Position numbers and translations under genes: made by a program
Notes under the pieces: model-generated
What the model was told of the DNA's origin: nothing
Seen by the model: only the letters and a program-made list of their open reading frames with translations
The model's database searches: none
DNA from: Obelidium mucronatum
Taxonomy: Eukaryota; Chytridiomycota; Chytridiomycetes; Chytridiales; Chytriomycetaceae
Assembly (NCBI GenBank): GCA_025765595.1
Contig: JAIVFH010000026.1
Coordinates: 280,912-344,911, forward strand
DNA: 64,000 nt
Direction of reading: 5' to 3'
In this document: positions 41,032 through 53,964 of the stretch, in pieces
Layout of the letters: every line of letters starts with the position of its first letter
How positions within the stretch are numbered: the first letter of the stretch is position 1

Positions 41032-42009
41032 ATCCAGAGATGATAAAGTACGGTTTTCGTTCCAAGAGTACTAGCAAAAAAAGCGAACTGAAGCCAAACT
41101 TTCAAAAGTGGAGATCTAGCTCTTTTAGAGAGACCTTTTCAAATGTACGAAAAATTCAGTTTCGGTATTGTTTTTCTCTCGTGCTTTTTTTAATCTCGTT
41201 TAATATATACGCTTTTTTTTGCACGGTGTCTTGAGTGTCTGGGTGCTGAGGGGGTTGTAGACTAATTTTTGAAAGCAAGACTCCCTGGAATCAGCTGATG
41301 TGATATCCCAGCGCCTGCTTACTAAATGAGTTGATAAAAAAAGAGAATACAAGCTACGTGCGAGTATTCCATAGCTGTTTGAGTATTGGCTGTGTTCGTT
41401 GCGAGCGTAAGAGTCAACCACAAAACTGCTTAAATCTGACATTGTCATACTATGTCGTAAATACTACATTCACAAAACGTCTCTAACATCCGCTGATTAT
41501 CTAAATGCAATTAACCAAACATTGTATTAACTCAGGTTTCGTAAATATTCTTCAAGGAGAAGAGAAAGAAAGAAAAAATCACAATGCTCTTCAAGAAATA
41601 ATGAACGAAGCTGAAAGAATCGATTCAAGTAATTTTGTGTTTATTTGCAGCGATTATTAATATCATGTGGATGGGAATAGCTGCAAATAAATCGCAGATA
41701 ACATTGTCTAAAGCTAGCGGATACCTTGTGCTTGATATATTTTCAATTCGTTTCAGCAGCGAATCAGCGATATCTGGTTGTTGAAGCTGCGTTAGGGTTG
41801 TGTGGCGCGAAGTTGAATCTCAAGATTGAACAAGACACAAAGCCACACCTTCACTGCAAATTCAATGCGCAATACTCGAACATTAAAATCAAACCCAGAC
41901 CCACTACGACTACCGCAGGCGGCCAAAGTGCCCAAGCTGAAACCAATAAACCCCCGAACAAGTCGAACCAACAAACATTGAATTTTTCAGTTTTCTACTT
42001 TGATACTTT
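41032..42009. other. Divergent intergenic region upstream of AreA
   Basis: Nearly 1 kb shared promoter space between the minus-strand GATA gene and the plus-strand AreA/NIT2 gene. Several GATA-type tetranucleotides occur (for example around 41630-41735), as is common by chance in AT-rich DNA. No gene recognised. Confidence 0.35.
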
Positions 42010-44099
42010 ATGCCACAGCCCAAAGCAAGCGAACCCCTCGCAATGCCGCAGCCGCCCCGCAGCGCATCGCTCACAATGAGCGACATGTTTGCGCTGTCGC
42101 CTTCGCCTTCGCCGCTGTCGCCAGCCGCTTCGGCAGTGAGCTCCAGCAGCCACTCCGGGCTCTCCCACAGCCACCAGCACCAGACTCGGACCCTGTCGAC
42201 AGACTTGGGCCAGCAGCTCGAATCAACGGTGTCGCATGAAAAGAGCGGCAAGAAGAAGGATGTCTACAAGATGCTCTTCGAGAACCACCTGCACTCGCCC
42301 CTGGCCTCAGTCACAATCAACCCATCCTTGCAGCAGAATACAGCCTCCACTCTGTCACACAGTGACCACCACGATCATCACTCGGCTTCGAGATCTGCCA
42401 CTGCGTCGCTGTCTCCTCAGTTGAATCCAATTCAAAACAACAACACAAACAACGCCACTGCCAATGCCCTCCCCAGGTCCAGGCTGCACTCAATCACTAG
42501 CAATTCAACATCCGATCAGTTTTCTCCGCTGCCAAGGAGATCCACCTCCCCTGCCCCGTCATCTTCTGTCACATCGTCAGCAGCCACCGCTCACGAAAGA
42601 CCACAGCCAGTTCCCCTCAATGAAGTCGAAGAAGACTCGAAAAGATACCTGGACTTTGCCAAACAGCTGGCAGAACGCACAAAGGACCCCCTAGACTCAC
42701 AGGATATTTGGAAACTATGTACGAGAGCAAAACATGCAATCGATGGGGGTGAGCGGCTAGAAAACCTGTCGTGGAGATTGTTTGAGATGAGTTTATCAAA
42801 GGAACGAAAGGCGAGGCGAGATGGAGGTGAGAATCTCTTCCACCCTTTTCGTCTTTTTTCTTTTATTTTTGATGGATATCGTCGGTCTGTGAGTGCGGAA
42901 ATCAAAGATCGGATGCTAGATGCTGTCAGCTGTCAAATATAAACCACGTTTCCCGGGGGAAAGTGTTAAGAAAAAAAGGGTTTGAGGTTGACTTTGAGAA
43001 AATTTTCGGGCTTTCCTCAATCTGATGTGGCTGTGTCTCCTCTGTTCTCACATGGTTTTTTCGCCCCCCGTTTAGATTCTTCAATCAACGCCGAACCTAT
43101 GGATCTTGATAATAACCCTTTTATGCTGAGAGCGCGAACGCGTGTTGCATCGCCTGCTCCCTCAACCGCCGCCAGCAAAACAAATAACAATGGCACACAA
43201 ACAACGCCAAAGAAGCAGTTATTCCCTGTTTCTCCTGTACCATTATTTGCATCCTCCTCCGCCGCATCGTCGTCAACGTCTTCTTTGAATCAGCAAACCT
43301 CATCCAAGATGCATGTGGAGGAAGCTTCGCCATCAAACGGCTTTGACCTTCAAAGTCCAGAGAAGCAAGTGTCACCAAGTCCGGCACAAAGTTATACCAC
43401 CAGCGAGGACACAACCATGAGTCCACGCGAAGAACTACCGCAGTTCGAAGCCAACTCATTCAATCACTTCAATATCCAAGGAACTGGGCTCTTTGGGGCG
43501 GATCTCTTCCAGCAGAATCAGGGAAACTTTTTTCCTTCACTCTCTAGTTTTGGGCAACCTTCCCAACAACAACAACAGCAACAGGCGCAAAACGCATTCA
43601 ACTTTTCGGGCCAGAACAATAACCCAATGTTCCCCAGCTTCGGCGGCAGTTTTACTGATATAAATGGTGTTGGAAGCGGCAGCGACACATCCTCTGGAAT
43701 TTTGCAACGAGTTCAAAGCGGCGGCAGCTTGAGTGACATGAATCGTGTTCCCAGCCATACCCAATTGAATGGATTGAACCGTGTGTCGAGCGGTGCTAAT
43801 CTGAGCTCACTCAATCGAACAACGAGTGCTGTTGGTTTGAGTCAACTCCAACCCGGGTTCGGCAGTCATCCAAACTTGAACGCGCTAGGTGGTGGGGCTA
43901 GTAGTTCGCTGATGATGGAGCATGATCAGCAACAGATGCTAGGATTTTTGCTTCAAGCGAGTTTGGGAATGTCTGGCTTGGATTACCAGCAGCAACAGCT
44001 ACAGCAACAAGTTCAACAACAGTTGCTGCAGCTCCAGCAGCAGCAACTCCAGCAGCAGCAGTTCCAGCAGCAACAGCAGCAACAACAACAATTCCAGAT

Positions 44100-44135
<36 letters not shown>

Positions 44136-45197
44136 ACAACAGGAGCAACAGGGCGGCCTGCAGTTCAAGAGTTTAAGTGTAGCCGATTTGACAAGCTTCT
44201 ACAAGGCGAGTCAAATCAACAGCGGCATGTACCCAATGGTTGGTCAGAGTATGCAACCACAGCAACAACACTTTATGCCTGTCCAACAAAACGAATACAC
44301 AATGAATTCTATACCAGAACGCGTGGTTCCCGATCAACCACCCACCAAGAAAAACAAACGTCAATTGAACGAATTGAGTTCGTCGTTTGATAATTTGTCA
44401 TCCTTCTTGAATCAGCCACCTGCTCAGCTCCAACAGCAGCAGCAACAACAGCAGCAGCCGCAACAAAATCCCATGTCACAACCTCTGATTATAAACAAAG
44501 TTCCCTTGTTCCACAACAAGTACCAACAACCCCAACGTCCCCAGGATCTTCAGCCAACTTCAGTACCAGTAGCCCAGCCACTAGCAGTGCCGAGCAACCG
44601 AAATCGCCACCTGTACTTACAAAACTGCCAAAATCCCATTCAACAACAAGTTTAACAAGCCTTTCGAACCAATCATCGTCATCGTCTGGTGGTGGGAATT
44701 CATCAGTCTTGGCATCTGGGCCTCCTCGACGACAAATATCCATCCCAACAACTGCGCATTCAAAGAGTTCAGCGGCTTCGACACGGGAGAGACCCCCACG
44801 AGCAGCAGCCGCCGCGGCAGCAGCGGCTGTAACTGTCCAATCCCCTCCAGCCGCGCAAGTCCCATCCACAACAGCACCCACCGCTGCAATCTCATTTGCT
44901 CCAGCCGCAGAAGGCGAAATCCAATGCAAAAACTGTATGGCAACGCAAACCCCACTATGGCGACGCGATGGAGAAGGGAACCCAATCTGTAACGCGTGTG
45001 GCCTGTTTTATAAACTGCATGGCGTGCAGAGGCCGGTTGAGTTGCGACGAGATGTGATTCGAAAGCGGAATCGGGGGAAGAAGGGGGAACCGAAACCTAC
45101 GGGGGCGGCGGAGGGGAAAGGTAATGGGAAGGGGGGTAAAGGGAAGAGTGTGGTGGTGGTGAAGGATGAAGATTTGTTTGGGGAGATGGATGTCTAG
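42010..45197 (+). CDS. areA: AreA/NIT2-type nitrogen-regulatory GATA factor
   Basis: Probable orthologue of AreA/NIT2/Gln3. Exon 1 (42010) has DUF1752: [15 protein letters not shown], then [20 protein letters not shown] and [26 protein letters not shown] intron (about 42827-43074) joins [16 protein letters not shown] long exon is rich in Gln, with CAG/CAA tracts around 43985-44150 and 44430-44470. The C-terminal exon holds the finger: CKNC, 17 residues with [26 protein letters not shown] and then [14 protein letters not shown], very like AreA. Between the second Gln tract and the finger the reading frame changes (near 44430-44520), through an intron or a tract-length change. It is the only member with a full AreA signature and likely ancestral to the array. 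Confidence 0.85.
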
Positions 45198-45337
45198 TTG
45201 ACTAGGTTTTCTTCTACTTTCTTTGGCTTGTTGATTCTTTTTTTTTCTTTTTCTTATTTTTCACATCTCTTTTGACTCTCTGTGTGTGTGTACTTAAACA
45301 TAAAATATTGTTTATTTTCCTTGTCCGAATTCAAACT

Positions 45338-48300
45338 GATGTTGGGGGAAAGAAAAACAAGGCCTCAACCAACGAAACAGCATTGCTTGATAATGCTGCT
45401 GATATTGTTGTAGAGATATCAGATAACGAAGCAGAGAAAGGTTGAGTTAGCAGTTGTTTTAGTTGCTTAACGTCAAAGTTAAACCATCCTTGATTTTTAG
45501 AGCCAAAGCAATCAACTTCAAAACCATCAACAGCAAAGAAACAAACTCCTTCTGCTTCTTCTTCAAATCGTCGAAAGTCAAACCCCCCGCTTCCTTCTTC
45601 CGCAACCCAATCAATCAAGAACTTCTTTACCGCAACACCAAAACAACAACAACCGAAATCAGTCGCAAGTGAATCCGCAACACCGCTTCCAAATGGATGG
45701 ACTCGCTCTTTCACGACTCGGCCGACTGGTGCAAAGGATTTTTCATATTTTGCTCCAGATGGAACGAAATTCAGAAGTTATGTGGCTGTTGTCAGATATT
45801 GCACGGAGAATGGATAGAATATTGAGAAGGGAGAGGAAAAGGAAGGTGATGGAAGGAAGGGGATACTGAGAAAACTCCAGCTGCAGTTCATTGAAAAGGT
45901 ATTTTTGCTTTTCGTATTCCTTTCTAATTTAACGTAAACTGGGTATTTCGTTCCAGACAGTGAAAACTACGACCAAGAGTGTGGAGGATGCGAAAGTGGA
46001 CAAAGTGGCTCCGATTAAAACTACAACAACGACTTCTACTCCCGTTGCTAAAACTGCTCCTGATGAAGAGTCTTCCTCTGAAGAAGAAGGAGGAAATTCC
46101 GTTGGTTCGGAAGCGCCGAGTAAGTCTAGCCGTAAGTTTTGGATTTTCTAAAACTCGTTAACACTTTTTTTCTGATCTGTAAGGACTCACGTCCCTCCAT
46201 CCAGGAAAAGATAACCATCTCCTGTAAATGATAAGAAGAATGCTGGAGATTCAGTGAAAGCTGATGAAGATGATGTCCAGGTTTTGTTGATTTTGAGTTG
46301 GCCAAAAAAAAAAAAGTTTGAACTGATCTCTCGTGTCATCTCAGGCACCAAAATCCAAGCAAACCAAAAAACGCAGAATTATCAATGACGATGATGAAAG
46401 CGATTTTGAATGTTCAAACGATATTCAAGAAAGTAGTTCATCCGAGTCAGAGAATTCTTCAGACGCGATGGAGGAGGAGGAGAGTGAGCCAGAGATCGCA
46501 ACCGAAAAGAATCATAAGAAGCGAAAGAATGTTATCTCAGACTCTGATGATAATGAAGACATTTTTGAAGCAGTGAAGCCATCGAATGCCAGATTGAGCA
46601 TGGCTTCAGTAAAGTCTGTTGGTGGGGCTTCGTCGACTGGGAAGCCAAAGAATGTGCAGTCTTCCATTGCATCCTTTTTTGGTGGCGGTGGAAGTGCGAA
46701 GGGAACACCAGTCGCCGTGGCTGAGGTGAAGAAACGGAAGCCTGCACCCAAAAAGAAACCTGTTGCCAAAAAGGTGAAACTGGATGAAGACGGAGAAGGT
46801 ATGATGGCCTTATTTACTAAACTGTATATATTGAATTTTCTTTTGGTGCTTGCTTAGGCGAAAATGACAACGAGGGCTTGGCAGAACTAGAGCCAATCAA
46901 TAAGTTGGATGAAATGTTTAGTGACATGATAACTCGCGTTCCAAAGCTCTATGACACTGTAAAGACCCTATCGGCTGGCCGACCTCCCTTGCGTCTGGCG
47001 ACAATGTGTTCTGGTACAGAATCGCCCCTCCTTGCCATTAAATTAATAGGCGAGGCGTTGAGTGCCAAGTTGGGTATTCCCGATGTACTTAAAATCCATC
47101 ATGTCTTTTCATGTGAAATTGAGCCGTTTAAGCAAGGTTGGTATCTTTTTATTCGCTAGTTCCCAACATTAAATTAATTCCCTCGCATAGCATACATTGA
47201 TAGAAACTTCAGCCCACCTATTTTATTTCGAGACGTCCGACAACTTTGCAACGACACCGCAACAACAGCATACGGTGCGACTGTTGCCGTTCCAGGGAAC
47301 GTTGATATTTTGATTGCCGGAACGTCTTGTGTGGACTACTCATCACTCAACAACAAGAAGCAAGGAATTGAAGCAGCCGGAGAATCTGGAGACACATTCC
47401 GTGGAATGCTTGGCTGGGTAGCAAACCACCGTCCACCAATCGTGATTCTTGAAAACGTGTGTGGAGCTCCGTGGGATAAAGTTGTAGACTTATTTGATGG
47501 TGTCGGATATGACGCGTCTTTCATGCGTGCAGACACGAAAAAGTATTATATTCCACACACCAGAACGCGAGTTTACCTTGTTGCTTTATCGAGAGATGAA
47601 GGGCTTGGGTATGGAGATGATTTGGCGGAGGAATGGAAGGAAGTGTTCAAGGGGATCAGTAGAAATGCTTCGACGCCGTTGGAGGACTACTTGTTGCCGA
47701 CTGATGATCCTCGAATTCATCGCGCTAGACAGGACTTGGCAAAGACAAAGGTGTCGTCTTTTGGTGTTATGAGCTCAACCTGTTTTAACATTTGTGTTTA
47801 TTAGGACAATGTAGCCACGAACAGAAGAACCGAATGGTCTCGATGTGAATCGCGTCACGCGTTTGCCAGAATCAATGAAGAACTTGGAAATAAGCGGCCG
47901 TTGACTGCATGGAGCGAAGGAGGCATGTCAAACTTCCCCGACTTTGCTTGGAACGATTGGGGCCGTACCCAAACGGATCGAGTTTTGGATCTGTCTGACA
48001 TCAATTATCTTCGCTCTGCAAAGACTGGTGTTGACGTGATTTACAAGACGATGGTTTGGAATCTCAGTCAGAATGTGGACAGAAATACTGCGTGAGTAGC
48101 GTTATATAGTTTCGTCTTTTGTTAAATATAAATATGGTATAGGTCCTCGAATCCAGGTATTTGTCCTTGTTTGACGCCAACCATGATTGCGTGCATTACG
48201 AACCGTGGTGGCCCTCTTGTGGGATTGGAGGCACTCAGTCTTCAAGGAATTCCAGTGAATGAACTGTTGCTGACACGTGAGACGGAAGATCAGTTGGCGG

Positions 48301-51300
48301 ATTTGGCGGGTAACGCCATGACAAGTACGGTCGTTGGTGCCGCTTTCCTCGCCGCCCTCGTGGTTGGAGCTGAGGGACTTTTAACTTTTGGTCAACAATT
48401 GGCAGCAAACATGGATACTAGCGAAATTGCTGGGCCTTGTGTCGTTGAAGACATTTTGGATAACCATGTGATTGGAACACAAGTTTTGCATCCTGGTCAC
48501 CTGAAGCTTGGTGTTCAGGAAACCACGTTGGCAAGGGACATTATTATGAAAGCCGACAGCACATCCAGACATTGTGTTTGCGAAGGGCGGGAGGGTATTT
48601 CCAGGAGTCCTATCCAAACTTGCATTGAATGCAATCATTCTTCGTGTTTGAATTGCGGCGGTCGTCCTGAGCATGTATATGATGCTTCAAATACGATTTC
48701 CCCACAGAGCCGGTCTAATCCTTCGCGGTTTGCGGATACATTTAAATCTTCATTACCAATGAGACTGTTCATCAACTGGATCACCCTTGACGCGTTGAAT
48801 GAAATCGCTGATTCAATGAAACCATCTCCAAAGAGTGTTGATCTCGAATTGTTTAAGGCTTGGGCAGACATTGTTTCTGGAGTGCTAGCACCGACAGAGA
48901 CACAAAAAGTCTGCGAATTTCGATTTTCTACCTTGAAGCGACAGGAAGTATGGACAGCCGTATATGTTTCTGACCGAGCGCGTCTCGTTTTGGATCTGGA
49001 TCCCAAAGCGCCACAGTGGGAGTTGTATGTCTGTGCACCAAAAGGAACTGTCGGAGCTGTGAGAGAAGCATTGAAGAGCCCTGTGGCGCACATGAAAATT
49101 GACTTGGCCGCCGACCCGATGATTACACTTTCTGACGCGTTGGTGAAGGGAAAGTGGGCTGTTTTCATTCCTGCCTTGTTTAAGTTCAAGGTTTCTGTTA
49201 CTGGGGAGGGGCAGCTTGTTGACTCTTGGGAAGCGAGGTTGGGTTTGGAAGGTAGATTTAAAGGGAATCAGGTTTGGAGTAACTGGCGGGTCAAGAATGT
49301 ATCTGATGATACTATTACGCTGCCTTTTGGGGGGATCGACGGAACTTATCGTGCTATTGCAAAATGTGGAACTGCGATGGATTATTTGCATGTCAAAAAG
49401 GCAGAGGTAAAGATACCTTATTTCGTTTTTTCTGTTTTGGATACTCACTCGCTTTCATAACTCGTTCGAAAGGAAAACGGAAATCCCTTAGACTTATTCT
49501 TCTTTTTGGACCCAACTCGCTGTGGTAATCCTTCTGAAGATCCGTTTGTCTTTGCAACCCGTTCAAGACGCCTTGAATATGGAGAGCAGAGATCACCAAT
49601 TGCTTTGATTGACCCGTCGTGGCGACCTACCGCCGAAGCGGGCGAGCAAATGGTGGATGCTTCAGTTCATGGAATTTGGGCTGATTTGAATGGATCTGTT
49701 TCAATGAGCATGACAGAGCTGGAAACTAAGCAAGCCGACATTGCTGTTCTTCAGAAACAAGATTTCATTCCATTCATGGAATCCATTTCAACAACACAAG
49801 CCAGGTGCTGTGGGTCATCAGTTGCACTGGTGGAGCTAAAAGTGGAGTTGGGGACCTATGTGGAAGATGTTTGGTCTAAAAATGATTGGAATGAAGTTGA
49901 TTTAGTGAAGAGTGGGAAAGCCGTTTTTGAAAAGGTGGCTTGGTTCAGTGAAAGAATCAATATGCCCACCTGGGTTACTGATTGGACTTTTATGGATGCC
50001 AAAGAGCTGGGTCTCGGGTGTTTGGTATTGTTGAAACTTTTTGCGTTTGTTTTGATGTTAACTGAATAATTGTTAGACTCATGGAACCAGCCCATGTACA
50101 AAGTGTGCTCCAAATGAACCAAAGATCTTGTGGATACCAAATACGAAAGGAAATGCCAAGAGCTTCGTGGCCATTGAAGACCCTTCGCAAGCAGGAGTGT
50201 ATGAAAACGCACTAAAGAATCGACCCAATGTCTTTGTCTGTCAACTTAAGCTTGAAGAAAATGACGCAAAAAAGAATGTGGGGATCTTTAGAGTCGGGCT
50301 TAACTTTGCTTCCTTGATTCACCGTGCTGCGGCTCGCTTGATTACTGTTCCATTCTCTGTGGATTCGTCGGCTACAGGCTTCGAATTTTCATGGAAGCTG
50401 ACGTGTGATCCAACGTTTTCTTCTGTTTCGCGATCAATGGTTTTGCCGAAACTGGAACTTAAGAGCAACAGACACGACCCGCAAGTACCCCAACCGCCAA
50501 ACTTTAAAAAATACCCTTTGCGTCCAGAGCAAGTCCGATCTCTTGGATGGATGATTCGGCAAGAGGAAGAACCTGTGGAATTTACTGAGGAAGAAATTTC
50601 TGAAGCGTCGCTGGAATATCTTGGGTGGAGAGCAGAAGGGCGGGCATCTCGATCGGTCTTGATCCGAGGTGGTGTTGTTGCTGTGAGTAAATAATCTTGC
50701 TTGCAGCTATGTATTGATTCTGTTTCTTAGGATGAAGTTGGATATGGTAAAACAGCCATTACTCTGGGTCTCATTGACCACGGAAAAAATGAGAAGAGTT
50801 ACAACGAGCCCCGGCCCGAGATGCATGGACGGATACCTGTCAAAGCCACATTGATTCTAGTTCCGGGCCATTTATTGAAACAATGGCCGAGCGAAATTAA
50901 AAAGTTTACTGGAGAGACATTAACAACCATTGTAATCACGGACGTGGGAAATCTCAACAAGCTCACGATTCGGGAAGTCATGAAGGCGGACATTGTGATC
51001 ACATCTTCGAAAATCTTCAACTCGGCAAAGTATTGGGACAATGTCGAAGTGTTTGCTGCAAATGGGAGACTTCCTCCAGATCCGAAAAAGGGTGGGCGGT
51101 ACTTCAACTCAAGATATCAAGATTGTCTTGAAAGTATGAAAAACCAAGTGGAGAAACTCAAAAAGGGGGAGCTGAGTGATATGATTTCGAACATTGAAGC
51201 AGCGATGGATCAAGCTGTTTTGGACGATGAAAAAGCAAAGACTTTGAATTTGGTTCAGACAAAGAGGCTGAAGGGAAAACAGTACCGTGATAAGAGCAAG

Positions 51301-53691
51301 AAAGCCAGTGGTAAATCTGAGGAAATGGAGGTGGATGAAGCCGAAGAAGAGGAAGAAGAAGACGCCGAAGAAGAGATAAAGTCTGCCAAGAAGCATAAAC
51401 TGGGCAAGTCGTCGCTCGCAGACCCGTGGGGATTGATGAGTGGAGATGTGAAAAAGAGTTGGAAGAATCTCAAGTGTCCACCCTTTGAATTATTCCATTG
51501 GAACCGACTTGTTGTGGACGAATTCACATACTTGACAGATCGCATTCACGCTGCAGTCATCAATGTCAGCTCGGTGAATCGTTGGATTTTGTCTGGTACT
51601 CCTCCAGTGAAAGACTTTAACGACATCAAATCCATTGCCGTGTTTTTGGGTGTCCATCTGGGAGTTGATGATGAGTCTGATTTTTCGGGCGTCAAAGCGA
51701 AGCGCCGAAAGCGCGAAGCAACCAGTGTAGAACAATTCCATGCATTCCGTGAAATCCATACCCATGAATGGCATGCTCGCAGACATGGAATCGCGCAAGG
51801 GTTCTTGAATCAATTTGTGAGACAGAATATTGCCGAGATTGATGAGATTTTCGCCGAGGAAGTGTTGATTCGTGTCGAATTGCCTCCAGCGGAAAGAGCT
51901 ATTTATTTGGAGTTGGAACATCACTTGCAAGCACTTGATATGAATTCCAAAAAGGCGATTAAATTCAAGACTGGCATGGATGGGGATCGCGATAGGCGTA
52001 TGGTTACGGCTTTGGGTGCCTCTTCTACGGCTGAGGAGGCTTTGATGAAGAGATGCTCTCACTTTGCTTTGGATGAAGGAACAGACGGGGGTGGCAAGGC
52101 CGCCCGTGCCACTGCTGGCGATGAATCAGAAGAGGAAGACGAGGAAATTCCTGATGACAAACCAGTCAAAGAGTCCTCCTACTCCTCACCCAATGCAAAC
52201 CGGAAACTCATGACAGCGGCGGAAACTTGTCGTGAAATTGTTTCCACTAGAAATCGGCAGCTGATTGAATGTGTGTCTGACTTGTGGACGCAAATCAACC
52301 GAATCAAGCTGACCCGGCAAACAGCAAAGAGTCGGAGTGATTACAAGGACCACTGCCGTAGCACGCGATCGAAAGATGCAACTGACTCGGTTGATCATTT
52401 TGACAAGTGGTTGATGATGGTCGGGTCTGGAGGACACGTAGGAGATGTAGAAGCAATGGCGATTATTGTGGTTTTGATTCACAAAGCGCGTTGTGTGGAT
52501 GAAGGCTCCGTTGCCGATGATCTCATTTCTAAAGCGTACAAGGAACTTCTCGGACCTGAAAAGACTGTTGAGATTGTTGAGAATGTGTTGAAGATTCGTG
52601 GGTTGGTAGATATTGATTTGAAAGCTGTTTTGAAGGCTGGTGGTGTCAAAGGTTCAGCTGGAAAGCAATCTGACAGCAAAGGATCCAAGGCTGCCAAGAA
52701 GAAGTCTGAGGATGATGCTGAAGCAGACGAAAATGGTGACTTTGAGGCGACGTTGGCGAAGATCTCAGGAAAGGGGAAGTTTGACTTGTTAGAAGTGCTG
52801 CACTTTATTCGTGAAGAAACTCATGCAGGAGGGCGACTACAAAAAGAGCTTGTTGGAAGAGTTCGTTCATTGCGGTTCTTTAATGGAGTCGACAGTATTG
52901 TGCTTTCTGATCAGCGCTTTGATATCCTGTCGAGCGCTATTCGAAACTGTTCTCAGGAATCCTGCACATCGGACAAGAACGTGACGCCTGAAAAAGTGGA
53001 GTATGTTGTTCAGAATTCAGCGATTCTCTCTTGCTGTGGTCACATGGGGTGTTTATCTTGTGTTGAGAGGTCCGCCGCCAACCAAAAGTGCTTGCAGAAG
53101 GGATGCAGCATTGTGGTTCATGATAAAGCCATTGTTCCTACGACTGTGTTTGGCGACTTGCTCTCGACAGATGCGACAGGATCCTCGACTGCCTCTGGAC
53201 GGTTTGGTGCCAAGCTCATGCAACTTGTTAAGATTATCCAGGAGCACGTCTTGCCAAACAAGGAAAAAGTTTTGATCTTTGTGCAGTTTGACGACTTGAT
53301 GGAAAAGGTGGGGCATGCGCTTGATCAGTTTGGAATCGAGCATCTCGAAATCAAGGGATCTTCTTCAGCCAAAAGCTCTGCGTTGGCGTTGTTTCAAAAT
53401 GCGGAAGGGGGCGGCGGCAAGGGAAACGCAAAGAGTCCGCCGGTTTTGCTGTTGAATGTAGGGGATGAAAGCGCCGCAGGAGCAAACTTGACTGTGGCGA
53501 ACCATGTTGTATTTTTGAATCCGTTGTTCCACCAATCGAATGAGTGGATTCAAGCGTGTGAGACGCAGGCCATTGGTCGTTGTCGTAGATATGGACAGCA
53601 AAAGAAGGTTTGGATTTACCGTATGCTGGCGTCTGAGACCATTGATACCGTGCTCTTTGAAAAGAGAGCGAATTTTATCAACTCGCAATAA
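45338..53691 (+). CDS. DNMT5: DNMT5-type DNA methyltransferase/SNF2 ATPase with N-terminal MBD
   Basis: DNMT5 methylates cytosine in hemimethylated CpG using ATP hydrolysis by its SNF2 domain. Catalytic motifs: LATMCSGTESPLLA (I), GTSCVDYSSLNN (IV, with the catalytic Cys), ILENVCG (VI), HTRTRVYLVA (VIII), GNAMTSTVV (X). A Cys-rich finger (CIECNHSSCLNCGG) follows. The ATPase has DEVGYGKT, VVDEFTYL and QAIGRCRRYGQ. A RING-like CCGHMGCLSCVE lies between the two helicase lobes. Joins around 46858, 47138, 47802, 48141 and 50730 are in frame. The first exons (from about 45338, intron 45441-45500) encode acidic sequence and an MBD at 45683-45814, then in phase the exon at 45957. A TAG at 45815-45817 interrupts this. 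No in-frame ATG is seen for exon 1, so the start is unresolved. Confidence 0.85.
45683..45817 (+). other. Methyl-CpG-binding domain in the 5' exons of the DNMT5 gene
   Basis: The frame reads PLPNGWTRSFTTRPTGAKDF, then SYFAPDGTKFRSYVAVVRYC, the usual MBD/TAM layout (LPxGW.R....R..G....Y.SPdGkkFRS..ev.rYL). A TAG follows at 45815. Beyond it the same frame continues (NIEKGEEKEGDG) to a donor at 45899 that joins in phase with the next DNMT5 exon. Confidence 0.7.
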
Positions 53692-53964
53692 GCACTTTGT
53701 TTCTGTTTATTTGGGTTTTATTTTTGAGAGGGGATTGTACGTATGTATAGTTATCAGTTGTTGAATAAAAGGTATTTATTGTAAGTGGTGAATCATGTCA
53801 GCTTGACCACATGGAATATTCTTTAAAAAAGGTTTCCCCCAGATATCGGAATACTAAATAGAATGCCAACAAAACACGCGGTACGTCCACCTCACCTCTG
53901 CTAAAATTCCCCGATGCTGACTGCTCATTTATTTCTTTTTTTTCTTTTTACATCAATCTCAAAA

